Origin: Trissonchulus latispiculum
Taxonomy: Eukaryota; Nematoda; Enoplea; Enoplida; Ironidae
Reading direction: 5' to 3'
Assembly (NCBI GenBank): GCA_030248195.1
Contig: JASAND010030868.1
Coordinates: forward strand, 1-64,000
Length of the DNA: 64,000 bases
The translations under genes were made by a program, and so were the position numbers. Numbering within the stretch: position 1 is the stretch's first letter; each line of letters begins with the position of its first letter. The notes below the pieces were generated by a model. It saw nothing but the letters and a program-made list of their open reading frames with translations. It did no database searches and had not been told where the DNA came from. Positions 1 to 12,026 of this stretch are shown here, one piece after another.

Positions 1-1
1 C

Positions 2-1525
2 GAATTTAAGATCGAGCAGCCCACACCGGCTGAAGTCGCGGAGATCAAAATGGACCGTTGGCCCGACGACCCGATCATCTATTGTCGGGATAACAACCTC
101 CAGTGGATCCCACATAATGTTCCTGGAGATCCATCTGAGAAGAAGCTTCATCCTTGGGTGGCCTTGTTTCGAGACGAGGTCCTCAAGTGGATGCAGGCTA
201 ATGCCCATGATTCGCCACGGTTCCCATCGGACTTCATGGACACCATCTGGCAACGGATGTGTGCCCGCGACAGCCAATTGACGAACCACATGACGGCAGA
301 TCCACAGCCTGAACAGACCGGCTGTCGGACTGTTTGGCACTTGCGATGGGTCATCAAGGACTACCGTGATCGTCACGGGAAGCTGTTCAAGGGCTTCCCA
401 GTCAACCGCGTGTCGTCGACTGCACGATGGGCCAATTGCTTGGCCATGGCAGCGTTGGTGCCCGAACTGTTCCGGTACCCGCACCTGATTCGGCGATACG
501 AGTCCCAGCACTTCTACGTGACCCATATGCACGCTCGGCGTCTTCGGACCCGCTGCATGACGGTCCGTCAGGCCATGCTCGGATATCATCGGCCCAACGT
601 CGAGGGCATCGCCAACGTGGACGAAGGCTATTTCCTGTGCTTCTATTTGGGGCCGGACTATGCCTTCTCCTTTATGCATAACCATCTGCCGCATGTGTCG
701 TTGCCGGTAGAGCAGCTCGAGAACCAGGGTTTCCAGACCAAGGAACACCTGTATCAGGGACGAAAGGGCTGGTTCTGCCAGTCCGACGTCGTCATGGACA
801 CCGTGAGGGAGCATCCCCATCAAGATGGCTTTGCTATCAAGCGTAGCACTGACCAAGCCATCGCTGCGCTGCCCGCTTGTCGCATAGAGCGCTGGCAGTC
901 GGGTCCAGATCAGCTCACCCAGCGGCTGATTATTTTCCACACTTTCTGTCAGTCGGTGGAAATGCAGGAGTTCCTGGTCCAGACCATCGGAAGTTATTAC
1001 GGGAAGGCTTCCACGGATCCTTGGTGGGGTCTTGGTGTCCGGGTTCCTCGTGGTTTCAAACCCGATGATTTGACTTTCAACGGGAAGCACAACTTCCTGT
1101 TCAATACGAACAATTGGAACGGGCAAAACATCCAAGGGTCCCTTTACACCGAGGTGGGCCTTTGGTTCATGCAGGCAGGCCCTGACGAGCTTTGGGAGGA
1201 CAGGTATAACCGTGTCCCACTGAAGGACGCTCGTCTGGCGGCCTATCTTGACGTCGTTCGTAAGCGCATTGAGGCGGCGGCAGAGCGTTTCAACCGAGGT
1301 CAGTCCGCCCCTCCGTTCTTTCGACAGGACGCACCGGCGGCCCTAAAGAAGCAGCCGATTGACTTGCCACCCAATTGGACCGGTGTCCATATCACCGGGT
1401 GCGCTCCACCGGGACAGGAGAAGAATACCTTCAGCCCATGTTTTGCCCTGACCATTTGGAATCCGTTGGAACCCCATCCCAACGACCATCACAGGTCCAC
1501 AGAACTGATCATGCGGGAATATTGA
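2..1525 (+). CDS. NADAR-domain ORF of an LTR retrotransposon (5' end open)
   Basis: The frame is open to the window edge; the first ATG is at 50 (491 aa from there), but the true start may lie outside. Residues about 193-370 fit the NADAR (YbiA-like) pattern in order: an EHLYQ..K block at 232-239, a W/R-rich spacer, an LVQT block near 309-312, a D-P-WWG block at 323-327, and an N-W-G-Q-N...G-L block at 355-365. NADAR enzymes are known to remove ADP-ribose from guanine bases or to act on ADP-ribosyl intermediates; activity here is untested. The N-terminal 190 residues and C-terminal 120 residues are not recognised. The ORF is visibly GC-richer than the AT-rich DNA around it. A polypurine stretch and an LTR lie downstream, so it is probably the last ORF of a Gypsy-type element; RT and integrase would be left of the window. 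Confidence 0.75.
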   Translation, partial: EFKIEQPTPAEVAEIKMDRWPDDPIIYCRDNNLQWIPHNVPGDPSEKKLHPWVALFRDEVLKWMQANAHDSPRFPSDFMDTIWQRMCARDSQLTNHMTADPQPEQTGCRTVWHLRWVIKDYRDRHGKLFKGFPVNRVSSTARWANCLAMAALVPELFRYPHLIRRYESQHFYVTHMHARRLRTRCMTVRQAMLGYHRPNVEGIANVDEGYFLCFYLGPDYAFSFMHNHLPHVSLPVEQLENQGFQTKEHLYQGRKGWFCQSDVVMDTVREHPHQDGFAIKRSTDQAIAALPACRIERWQSGPDQLTQRLIIFHTFCQSVEMQEFLVQTIGSYYGKASTDPWWGLGVRVPRGFKPDDLTFNGKHNFLFNTNNWNGQNIQGSLYTEVGLWFMQAGPDELWEDRYNRVPLKDARLAAYLDVVRKRIEAAAERFNRGQSAPPFFRQDAPAALKKQPIDLPPNWTGVHITGCAPPGQEKNTFSPCFALTIWNPLEPHPNDHHRSTELIMREY

Positions 1526-2988
1526 GTGCGTCGTCATCGAGCCTCATGACCCATGGTCCGTTCATTCCATTAGCCATGACTCTTCGCAGTCCGGAAAGTC
1601 GTCTTTCCTGGTTGTGAAATCCTCTGATTGTGACTTTTCTGGCATCCGTGTGGACTTGACCCATGTCCAACCCACCATGATGACGGTTCATCCGATGCTA
1701 GACTTGGGCTTGACTTTATTTCCATTGATCTTCGGATCCTGATCACATATAGATCTTTGTTTTAGCTGTTGTTTTGACATTAGTTTTGCATAATTGAATA
1801 TGTTATTTTGTATTTTAACTTACGAATCTGGATTCTTGAATCTAATATTGCGAATTTGGATTTTCTTGTTTTGATTAGTTTTTGAATTATATTATTTGTT
1901 ACCTAGGACTAGTATCTCTGTGATGTGCAATGTGTACTTAAATTCTGTGTACGTACGTTTTCTTTGAATTCGTATTTAATCTCTTTGTCTAAATTGCCTT
2001 ATGAACCTATATTCTCTATGTGTAATAGTTTTTGAGCCTGAATCTACTGTATTCTATGTGTTTAGTCTATACGAACTGTTAGTTTTGATAGTTGCGAACC
2101 TCGAATTTTCTTAGTTTTGTGAACCTGTTTCTCTGTCATAAATATGTCGTATATTAACCGTTATTTTCGTATTTTTCTACTAGTTTTATATGCCAATGAC
2201 TTTTGCTCATAATATTTATAGTGCTTTATTTGAGAGGAATCATTCTATTTTTGTCTTAGTATACTGCCATGTATATGTATGCCTTATATTGTCGAAAAAC
2301 CCAGTGACGATTCTCGTCATATGAAAATACAGAAATTTCGCCTAGGGAGGGTGGGGTTTTTCTTCCCATAGGACCTCCACCTAACGGTGTGTATTTTCTA
2401 TGGTTACTTTATTATTATGATTATTATTATCATAGGCAGTTTGCCTTGTTGAGCGACGGCCTGATAAACCTTAGCTCAGCTTGGTTTAACTTAAATTTAA
2501 TTAATATTTTATCTGAAAGTTCAACTTTTATTCTTTGTTAACATTTATTAACACACTCGTTTGACTATACATTCCAAAGGAGGGTAACTCCTCTTTCCCA
2601 TGAGTTATCTTTGGAAAGTCATTTGTATTTTCATATTAAGTTACTTACACAATCCCAGTTTAATTCATACGGTTCTATTTTGTTACGTGTATTTTTGGCC
2701 AAACAAGTACTTATGTTTAATTTTTGTGCTTTAATTTTTTGACTGTTACTAGCGCTTCATAGTGCCTAGTATATGCTTATTTATCTGTACTATGTAGTAT
2801 TTAGCCTCTTGTTTTTGTGTTTTTCTACACTTGTTAGAGTTGAGCTTAGGGCTTATGACTTGCAGTTGCATTGTACTAGTAGCATCATTGCTCTGTATGT
2901 ACATGTTTGTTGAGAGTTCAGCTCACGTACCAGTTCGCCATTTGTGCAGTGATCCTCTCGGGAGTTCGGATGGCGAGCCCTGGGGAGA
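1526..2988 (+). other. AT-rich non-coding 3' part of the LTR element
   Basis: About 1.46 kb between the NADAR ORF and the LTR without a convincing ORF. It ends in a purine-rich tract (TGGGGAGA at about 2981-2988) directly before the LTR, as expected for a plus-strand primer. I see no splice or coding signal in it. Confidence 0.5.
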
Positions 2989-3759
2989 TGTAACGGATCA
3001 AGGTTGGAATGGTCAACCTTTCCGTTGCTGGCGGTCGTAGCTAGGCTAGCTACCCGCTTGGCTTCCTATAATATCATCATGTGGGCTGGGACACGTTTGC
3101 AAGTCACGTAGCTCCCCCAACGTGTATGCGTGGGATTGGGTGGGTTCCCCCCCTCGTGACTTTGGGAGCTACGTGATTTGGGGGAAATTCTCAATAGGGG
3201 GCGCTCGTGGGAGGGTCCAACCCATACACTCGCTCCCCTATTCATTCAGTATTGTTCTGTCACTGTGAGCGCTTGCTCTTATAACGCTATTCTCCCCCTT
3301 TATTGCTGCATATTACGCCCTGTATATATTTGTCTCTCCCTCAGCTCTCCCCAGAGCCTTGGTACGTTGGCTGACCCCCGTCAGCCGCTGTAACTGTAAG
3401 TTAGTGTTTATAGTTTGTTTGTTTGTGTGACTGAGGGATCATCCCAGTATTTTATTGTGTCGTTATTATTATTATTATTACTAATAATACTTGTTGTTCT
3501 GTTTCTTATTAAAGTGTATTTAGCTAGGCTAAGTCTTTCTGAGCTCCTGCTAGGTAGGTAGTTCAATTCTGAGTGAGTGAGAGTGCGAGTCATCTCGCCC
3601 TTAGGATCGGACTATTTACTGCGTATATTGTCTGGCGAGGCTGTCCCGACCGTCTCCTGTAGTCGGTCTGTTATCCATCTGTGCCACGGTCTCCGCGTCC
3701 GCTTCGTCTGGGCGTGGTAACGGTGTTAGTACGTAGGTTAAACTACTAGCCCCGCTACA
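2989..3759 (+). repeat. 3' LTR of a Gypsy-type retrotransposon
   Basis: 771 bp that starts TGTAACGG and ends CCCGCTACA, so the ends are short inverted TGTA...TACA. It aligns along its length with the reverse complement of 13364-14068. Shared blocks include the CATCATGTGGGCTGG region, the ACGTAGCTCCC region and the GTCTGGCGAGGCTGT region. The left flank (GAGA) and right flank (CTAA) differ, as expected if this is only the 3' LTR and the other LTR is outside the window. It sits inside the last exon of MACPF gene A. Confidence 0.85.
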
Positions 3760-4105
3760 CTAAGATGCTCAATCAACACAGAAAAACTTTGATGGACGAT
3801 TTGCTTACCCAGATCCCGCAGAAGGCAAGGTTTATGACAGCTGTGATAGGTGCCGTTGTTGTCCCTACAGACAGGTGTTTCCAGCAGTTTCTCGGTTAGT
3901 TTGGCTTCAAACGGCAGATCATAGGCATCCTGAGCAATTGCAGTTTTGTACTGATCAGTTACAAAAGCACAAGAAGTGATATCTGGACTGCAGGCTGAAG
4001 CGTTGACTGGCCAAGAAACGGAAGCTGCCTTATTTTCCTGGCACCGTAGGCTTCTGGTTTCCCAACACCCGGTTGTTTTGTTCACACAGGCTTCGAATAG
4101 ATCAA
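3760..4105 (-). CDS. Gene A exon 3, cysteine-rich, truncated by the LTR
   Basis: The acceptor TTTGCCTAG is phase 1. It shares GCWETR..xC near its start and a C-x-DN/DD...C-x-x-PC-x-x-x-D-(I/L)-G motif near its end with gene B exon 59448-59866. The reading frame runs into the LTR at 3759 and stops at 3738. Confidence 0.75.
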
Positions 4106-4641
4106 CTAGGCAAAATTGATAAAAAGTGTGGTTACTGGAATAACAATAAAGTGGTTTGGGTGTTTTAATAACCACTATTTGCATACCTATTGCTAGTTGT
4201 TTAACCAGCGTGCCTGATGTTTTTGGGGGCAACTGAGGCTAGATAAGGATTTATTGCCTGTAACTGTTAAGCTGTTGCTTACTTAAATCCTAAGCCAAAA
4301 TATTATGTTGAATATAAGTATTTAAAATAAAATCACCCAATATTTCTGACACAATCAAGATTACTATTTATGGACAAGCCTCTACAAGGCTCTGAATGTT
4401 AGACACAAGGAGCGAATTAATAGCCTGATAGTAACGGTTATTAATTTTCAATTTAAATACGGAACATACTCTTTTTAACACTTTCCAAGCAATCGTTTGT
4501 TATTCGTTTTAGAAAAACTGAGGCTTTCCCATCTAATTCATACTGGGCTAATTTTGGACTAATCTACTTTTCTTTTACAATTGCCCGATTTCAAAAAAAT
4601 ATCTCGATGTTCAAGCTAATCCAACTATATGTAACACATAC
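4106..4641 (-). other. Gene A intron 2
   Basis: 536 nt bounded by GTATGT and CCTAG. Nothing recognisable inside. Confidence 0.6.
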
Positions 4642-5730
4642 CTTTATCACATCTATAACTTCCTGTAGATATTTCATCAGCACAGGAAGCTCCGTAAGAA
4701 CAATCATCATTTATACCACAAGCTCCTTGCTTTACTTGGGCTTTCATTTGCTTCTTCACATTCTCACCGTATAGTCGGTACAACTTTTCAATCCATCCGA
4801 TTTTTGCCAACTTTTCGCCTTCGGGTATGTTCGGTTTGAAGTGTGGCGACTTATATATCTCAGTAATAGGAATCAGGTGGTGTCCAACGGGGTGTGGGCT
4901 TCTAGCCTGATCCAAAAACCAAGGGTTTTTCTCTCGGTGGGCCGAACCCATCAAGAAATTTGAAGACCACAATTTTCTGGTCGTTTTAATGTACTGCTTA
5001 GTCGGCTGCAAACTGTCTTCCAATGTTCCACCTATTTCAGTGGAACGGACAAAGTTGCAGTCGCTACCACTGGTATTGGTCATTCCTAGCATGTGCTTTG
5101 CTCCAGCCAGTGCACAGGATTCCAGAGTTTCTTTGCTAGCATAGTTCTGCTCTTCGGCACTGATAGACTCTATGTAGGCAAAGCTTTCTCCCATCAGTGT
5201 TCTAGTGCTATAGTGTGTGCCAAAGTTGGACACAAAGGCATCAAATGTTGACTCAAATGTCTGCTTTGAAGCAAGAAAAACAGATATACTCCTGGAGTAA
5301 AAATGTGGATGTAGTGGAAGCGGGTTTCTGGACATTTGGACTGAGTAAAAGCTGCATCGACCACTGACCACTGCCAGCATTTCTCTGGCAGAAGTTGTTC
5401 GCGGTAGATCCTTTTGACCGTGGTAAAATGCCGCTTCGGGCATGGGTTCCGTTTGGTTCAACTGCAAATGGCGCCACAGTAGCTTTTGAAAATCCGACCA
5501 GGTTTTGATCACCTGAGCCTCGGGACCCAAATCGCAAACCACTCTGTGAGTTATCTGAATCGAACCTGACTTCAAGCCGGTGGTTTGATTATGGTAGGTA
5601 AAAATTTGATCGCGATAGCCAGGATCGTGTCCTGAGCTGGGTATTGGGCAGCCGTAATATACATCGTAGCCATTGAAAGCTGGACCAAGCTTGTTTGTGT
5701 CCACATCTTCCGTTCCAGAATGCACGAAAC
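4642..5730 (-). CDS. Gene A exon 2, MACPF domain and EGF-like motif
   Basis: 1089 nt, phase 1 to phase 1, acceptor ...GTATGTTTAG and donor AAAG|GTATGT. It contains the MACPF core with FGTHYSTRTLMGE, the C-S-F-Y-S-V motif also present in gene B (CSFYSV), the W-I-x-K-L-Y-R-L/I block shared with gene B, and the EGF-like cysteines at its end. Confidence 0.85.
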
Positions 5731-5944
5731 CTAAACATACAGAGAAAGCAACAACCCTGTAGTTGCAATGAATTTTAATTGGTGCTGAATAAACACTTGA
5801 TGATAAACTATGTTAAACTAACAAACAACATGTTGATAAATCTTCTAGTGTGAAATGCTGTTTCAAAAAGCTGGAGGGGATCAAAAACAGTAACAAGGTT
5901 TGACCTTAATCCGAGAAATGTTTGTTACTAACATAATTAGCATT

Positions 5945-7877
5945 GCGTCTATCAAAAGATATTGAGTACACCAACCAAGCAAGATTTGCTGAAGCGAGGT
6001 TTTGCCCCAAAATCTTTCCACGGAATTCAGCTTACATGGTTAGAAATACGCTAACTAGACTTTGTCAAAACTAAATTCCACGGAATCATGCTGGCATGAA
6101 TGGAATCATGCTAGCTGGTCTTTGCCTTGTGAGCTTTCCTTGAAATTGAGCCAGCTTTCTGGAATTAAGCTGACTCGGTCGGAAATCAGCCAGCTAGACT
6201 GGCATCTTGCTGGCTTCAACAATGCTATTTCCTAGTAGTATTAGTAGTAGAGTAGTTATTTGCTGAAATTGGTGTTTAGGATATTTCATAAATATTAGCG
6301 ACAAAACAGAAATGTTTGATTTATTTTCTTTAACTAATTAGAATTTAAATCCGTCTAGGAAATCCGATGTACTCTGCCCTTTACAAAACGAGTTTATGCT
6401 CACTGATATTTGTATTAACTCATTTGTATTTTATACGAGGCGATAGTTCAAGGCAGGGTACGTGTTGCGCGGCGTTCCGTTGAATTTAAATGACTACTCA
6501 AGGATATTTAGCAACCACCTGCACTGCATGTTACGGAATCCTACTAGTTCGGTATGGTCTGCTGTAGCGGCTATATTTCTTGGGAGTACCGCTAGCGAGG
6601 AAAGAATTCCGTGGGCTCAGAAGGAATTGAGTTGGCTCAGTTTTGGCCCAAGCACATTCCATGGGAACGCGCTGGCACGGATGGAAAGCTGCTGGCCAGA
6701 TTTAGTCGAAAACACTTTCCAGGGAATCCAGCTAACTTGGTTGGAATTGGGCTAGCTAAAGTCTGACCAAAAATTCTTGGAACCGAAATGTGAGCGGCTG
6801 TCCTGAGTTATCATTTGAAGGTAGCCTATATAATGTATATATTTTTCGAATCCTCAGGAACCCGAGATTTCGAAAATTCGAAAAAATTCGAAATTCCGGA
6901 ATTCATTCAGGGAAAATTTAAAATTTTTGGTTTTTCGCCCAATTTTTATCGCAATCAAAATTTGGTTCTCACAGTCGATTAGAGATGGTCCTGCTACACA
7001 TTTTTGCTCTTAGAAGCTTTTCACGAAAATACACTCAATTTCCGGAATACCGGGATTTCTAAATTACCGGACTTTAAAAATTTCCTCCAATACCCGCAAG
7101 ATGGGTATCATTCGAGAGCTCTTGGTGAGCTGAACAAATCTTGTAATAGAACCAACTTGCAGAAATGAACCCAGTTCTCGGAATTCACGAAATACTTCCA
7201 AGCTAGAGTGAAATCGGAATTTGTGAATTCCGGGAATTAGGTGCATTTTCAGACATTGGTTCTATTACAAGATTTGTTCAGCTCATCAAGAGCTCTCGAA
7301 CGATACCCATATTGTGGGTATTGGAAAAAATTTTTAAAACCCGGTTTTCGCGAATTCCGGGAATTGAGTGCATTTTCACGAGTTCGTTCTATTACAAAAG
7401 TTGTTCAGCCCGATAAGAGCTTTCGAATGATACCCATCTTGAGGGTATTGGAGGAAATTTTTAAAATCCGGTAATTTAGAAAATCCATAATTCCGGGAAC
7501 TGGGTGCATTTTCGTGAAAAGCTTCTAAGATCAAAAATGTGTAGCGGGACCAGCTCTATTCGACTGTGAGAACCAAATTTTGATTGCGATAAAAATTGGG
7601 CGAAAACCTAAAAATTTTAAATTTTCCGTGAATGAAATCCGGAATTTCGGAATTTTTCGGATTTTCGAAATCTCGGGTTCCTGAGGATTCGAAAAATATA
7701 TACATTATATAGGCTACCTTCAAATGATAACTCAGGACAGCCGCTCACATTTCGGTTCCAAGAATTTTTGGTCAGACTTTAGTTTCTGACTCAAATTTAT
7801 TCCGTGGACATCATGCAAGCATAAATTTGATGCCCCCATCCGCTTGGTTGGTGTACTGAATATCGTTTGATAGACGC
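5945..7877. mobile_element. Large fold-back element in gene A intron 1
   Basis: The outer ends are inverted copies of about 40 bp (starting GCGTCTATCAAA at 5945 and ending TTTGATAGACGC at 7877). An inner pair of long arms, about 6757-7230 and 7250-7782, forms a near-perfect 1 kb palindrome. Between the outer and inner arms on the left are degenerate tandem units of roughly 50 bp with a TTCCACGGAAT...GCTGGCATGG theme. The design resembles Foldback-type DNA elements. No transposase ORF is visible. Confidence 0.7.
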
Positions 7878-8177
7878 ACATATCTTCCCCTTAAAAATTA
7901 TTATATTATTTATTATTTATTATATTATATATACTTATATTCCAGTTTTTTTATTACGCTGTTCCAGCAAGTTTCAAACAGAATCCTGCCAAAACCGTCA
8001 ACATTAACGCGACTAAGAACAAACAGTCCTTCATCGATTTAATAACTACATTGTCAGAAACAGTAAGCAGCCGTTTGAACGGTTGTACAGAATATGATCG
8101 AATTATAAATGCTGCAGTTGGAAATACGTATGCTCCGTGAGTTCAGAAGAAAATGCTGCATGACTTTCACAGTCATA

Positions 8178-8352
8178 CATGTGCTTGGGGGGATTTTGGG
8201 GGGGGGGCTTTGCCCCGCCCCCCAGACCTGGAGCTCACCCCCCAGAATCCGGATTTTTCCGGTTTCTGCGCAAAGAACCGGAAAATCCGGCTTTCCGGCG
8301 GTCCTCGTCTGCCGGTTCACTCCCCCCCAAACCTACCTTCCTGCACATGCCT
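8178..8352. repeat. C-rich interspersed repeat, copy 1
   Basis: Starts near ACATGTGC and ends near GCACATG. It carries a G-run and a C-run, a GACCTGGAGCT block and a GGATTTTTCCGG block. Related copies lie at about 27488-27728 and 36283-36442. Confidence 0.5.
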
Positions 8353-8419
8353 GTTCACAGTGAAAACTTACAGAATTAGGCATTAGCAGAAAATAAACCT
8401 TCACAGTTCAAAACTTACA

Positions 8420-8465
8420 GAAAACAGACGCAATCAAGCACCACAAAATGATCAGCAGTTTCATT
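8420..8465 (-). CDS. Gene A exon 1, signal peptide
   Basis: Codes MKLLIILWCLIASVF plus one base, a classic hydrophobic signal peptide. The donor is T|GTAAGT (phase 1), and joining to the next exon gives a Cys codon. The upstream acceptor TTTTAG is at 8476-8481, leaving a 10-nt 5' UTR. Confidence 0.75.
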
Positions 8466-8625
8466 CTTGTACTGCTAAAACATGATGACTACAAGAATAC
8501 ATGAAAATTGCTGAGTCTAAGTACATTTAAAGGTAAGAGGTGAAGTTGTCTGGAGAGAACTCCAACCTTACAGAGGTAGGATGCTGTACAGAGAGCACCA
8601 ATGATATAGAAGTTATGTGCTCTTC

Positions 8626-8702
8626 TCTCCTGGCTCAGTGGTGTAGTGGTTGCACGCCTTACTGCAGTTCGGGAGGTCCGTGGTTCAATTTCCGGCGGAA
8701 CC
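8626..8702 (+). repeat. tRNA-like SINE head
   Basis: An A-box-like TGGCTCAGTGGTGTAGTGG and a B-box-like GTGGTTCAATTTCC at tRNA spacing, followed by non-tRNA sequence. The stems are imperfect, so it is a tRNA-derived repeat and not a working tRNA gene. Confidence 0.55.
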
Positions 8703-11700
8703 AAATCTTTACAGAGCCGTTGCATATCTCTGGATTTACAGTCTAGCCAAAAGTGGCAACTCAAATGTCAACTGCATCTTTAATTTAGTAAGTCTGTACT
8801 TTGTTTCTTGCCGAATGCTGCAATTTGTTACAACTAACATTTTCAGTATTTTAAAAGCACAAAGGTGGAAATTTGATATTTAGCAGACGGAATCAAGACT
8901 ATTATATCACAGTTTCATCTCTGGAAAAGCGAATACAAACTAAATCAAACCTTGATTTTAAGCTTTAAGCGAAATCTGAACGAACCTTCCGCAATTGAGA
9001 AAGCTACAAACTTGTTGGTTGCAGAAATGCCTACTTCAAGTCAGACCACACTTTTCCTATAATGGTAGATGACATCCCTCAAAAGATTTTAATATGGAAT
9101 TTGATATCAGCTGTCAAATATAGCACAACTTGAAAAACTGCGGTAGTTCGCTTGAAAGTTATCTGGTTTCACTTGCATTTGTGTATTGACGTTCAAACCT
9201 GCACAGAGTCCACAAGGAACTTTAAACTTTTCAGGGTTTTTGCTGGAGTATGAATTGCTGGAAAAATTCTCAATTTACAGTTTTTCCTTTCGGGTTCGCT
9301 TTGGGTCCTTTCTTGTTTACCCACCGTCTTTGACTTCTGAGCACTCACTGGCGGGGGTCTTGGCTTACAGGTCATGATCTACTATGATGATGATGTTTCA
9401 TTCGAACTCTAATTTTCCGTACATTTCTTGCCCTACAAAAGAATCTGTTGTAATGCACTTAAAAACTTTTTTGAAAACAACTGGTCTTCTACCACTGCTT
9501 CAAGGTTATAGGATTTTACACTGATCTTATAAACGTTGCGATCTAACACTAGTGTAGGCAAAATATTCGGCTGTGTAGTAAATCCTAGTTGATAGATCGA
9601 TGCTAGTCAAGGCACAAATTTTGGCGCACTGATTTTGTGAATTTCCTATCTACAAACGAAAGGACGAACAGTGTCGATCCATTATTTGAATGTGAGAAAG
9701 TCATGGTTCCGCCAAGCGATTTCCGGATATTTTGGAGGAGAGATGTCTTCTAATGTGCCCGCCCATTTAAATTTAAATAAAATTCACATTTAAAGGTGGG
9801 AAAATATGTGGTCTATACATGCTATCTATTAAGTGACTTCTGATTCGCTGTTATTGTTAGCGTGTGATATGTCGTAAATACTTGTTGGTTGATCGATGCC
9901 AGTCAAGTCACATCACTATCTACCCTTCTGTAGACAGCTTTACCGGTTGGCTCTGGATCTAGCCGAGTTTCTGCTGGCAAATCAGATAATTATCTGTTTT
10001 CACAGGCAATTGAATTTCCTTCACTGTTTGTCTTGTACGTTCAATGACTCGTTGTCTGCATCAATAAATCGCTTTTAACGATTTAATCGCATTAATAATC
10101 GATTATAACCCCAACTTGGGATAATGTTTTTCGCTGAGGAAGACCACAAGTCTCGCCTGACTTTGTTTCTTGGTCTTAGCACCGCTGTTCCCATCCCCAA
10201 CAAAATTCTAAACCCACTTTACACCGCCTTTGATTTTTTACTGACGCCAGTTCTATTGGTGCTGCTGCCGCCACTCATAGAAACCACTAAACTGTTAACT
10301 ATGACTACATGAAATAATGTTTAAATTATTCCTTAAAATATTACACATGGACCAGAAGAACGTTAGGTCCCTACTAATGTTTTGACTTTCAGTTGAAGGT
10401 TGCGTCTTAAGCCATAATTTGCATGTTAATTCAAAAAGCTGCCATTAATTATAACAAGTAACCCCTAAAAGGGTTAGTATTCCGCCCTAGCATTGACAAA
10501 CAAACAACAAATGAAGCAGTCCGGAATTCTTGAGGATGCGTATTCTTGTATTGGGCTGCATTTGGTTTGATTAAGATTCTTGTACCTGCACTAAAAACTG
10601 GCCCATTGTTGGAATTTGTCAGTAAAACGAAGATTAGATCAAACTGGGAATGAGGGTTTAATTTTTTGTGATCGGTTTGTTATCAGGGCCGCTTGCCAAG
10701 GATTTCCCTCAGGATTCTCCAAGCAGCCTACTTAGGAAGCTGTCTAGGAGCTTTTTAGGAGAGAGTTAGTTTCAAATGTTTCAAATGACTTCTCTTAAGT
10801 TCAGTTCTCTGGCGCTGCTCTCTGCTCAGGAAAAAGTTAGCTGTGATGATCGGTCAGCACTCAGCACTCCTAACTTAGGACAATCTTTTGAAACTTATTT
10901 CTCCAAGTTGACAACCCACGCATACCCTAGGAGCACTCCCAGCCTTAAGAGTACCTTTTTTCTTCGCGGCCCAGTTTCATTTATTAACAGTAGATTTGAG
11001 AGTACAACACTGTCCCTTAAATACAGGAAAAGGCGCAATCCTTGCCATCTTCTGGGACAAAGGGTAAAGAAAACATGGGGGCATGCAGCATAGGCTGGAA
11101 AATAGGAGGTTGACTTCGTCGGAACGTTTGAGATCTCTTAATTTTTCATAAACAATTTGACAAATTTGGGAAATAAAGTCCAATTTTTGAGGAAAATAAA
11201 GTCCAATTTTTTGAGGATTTCGTTATATCGAAATCAGTCACAAATTAGGGGTTAGCGCTAATTTTTGGGTACACGTTAGTTTATGCATAAAACTCTCCGT
11301 CTAAACTACATGTATTCACAAGTCTGTCAGTTTCCGGGACTGAATCTGCTGAGGACTTGAATCTGCCTTAGATCAAGCCGCCCGCTTCTCCCTAATTCTC
11401 CAAACGTGCACCTTTTTCGTCGGCGGGAAAGGTAAGTTCCTATAACAATGTGATGTCCCCTACCAGATGGAGAACCAGTTTCTACACGCTTAACTGCTTG
11501 CTACTTTTAGATTTAAATTTAGCCTCTAATATTATTAGGAGCCGCTTTCTTCAATTTTGCTTCGCAAAACTACTGCTCTTTGCATGCTCTTCTAATTTGC
11601 ATATTTAACTTAACGCAAGTAGAAAGTCAGAGCAACCGAGGGGGGAATGAAGTGAAGATTTACAGAAATCAGAAAACTAAAGCCCCCCGCTGCAAAATTG

Positions 11701-12026
11701 CCAAAAAATCAGTTTTTTGCGCAAAAAAGTAAACGTGGCACCTTACACTCTATGATTAAAATGTGGCAACGTGTGAACTAAGTGCTTCAGACCACCTTTC
11801 CCACTCACACCCCCATCGAAAAAAGACAGCTCAGCTAAGTTTGTGTGTTAAACATAGCTTGTACAAATCTAGCTCGTCTGTTATTACACGCAGTTTAGAG
11901 TTCACCCATTACAAAGATTCCCCCTCCGGCGGAATAAAAATAGTTGATGTCGGGTCGGTTCTTAGTTATCTGTATCAACATGACCACTAATTTTAAGATT
12001 ATTATGATTAAATCAAATGGAACTCT

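Larger units (their letters stand above)
3760..8465 (-). pseudogene. MACPF-EGF secreted protein, gene A (3' end cut by an LTR)
   Basis: Three exons on the minus strand: 8465-8420 (signal peptide), 5730-4642 (MACPF + EGF), 4105-3760 (cysteine-rich). Both introns are phase 1 and all phases close, giving about 493 aa to the break. MACPF proteins assemble membrane pores in immunity and venom. The signature FGTHY...G-E lies at about residues 185-197. The EGF-like CG-x-DDC-x-YG-x-x-C motif follows at about 353. The paralogue at 59448-61564 has the same exons and phases. The Gypsy LTR joins directly after codon ...EHLS and adds about six foreign residues before a stop, so the original C terminus is lost. 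It could be a broken gene or a slightly shortened working one. An acceptor AG stands 10 nt before the ATG. The 2.7 kb first intron holds a fold-back element. Confidence 0.8.

Noticed and set aside
7064..7474. Similar small ORFs on both strands (60 and 77 aa)
   Set aside because: They are the two arms of the fold-back palindrome read in opposite directions, not proteins.
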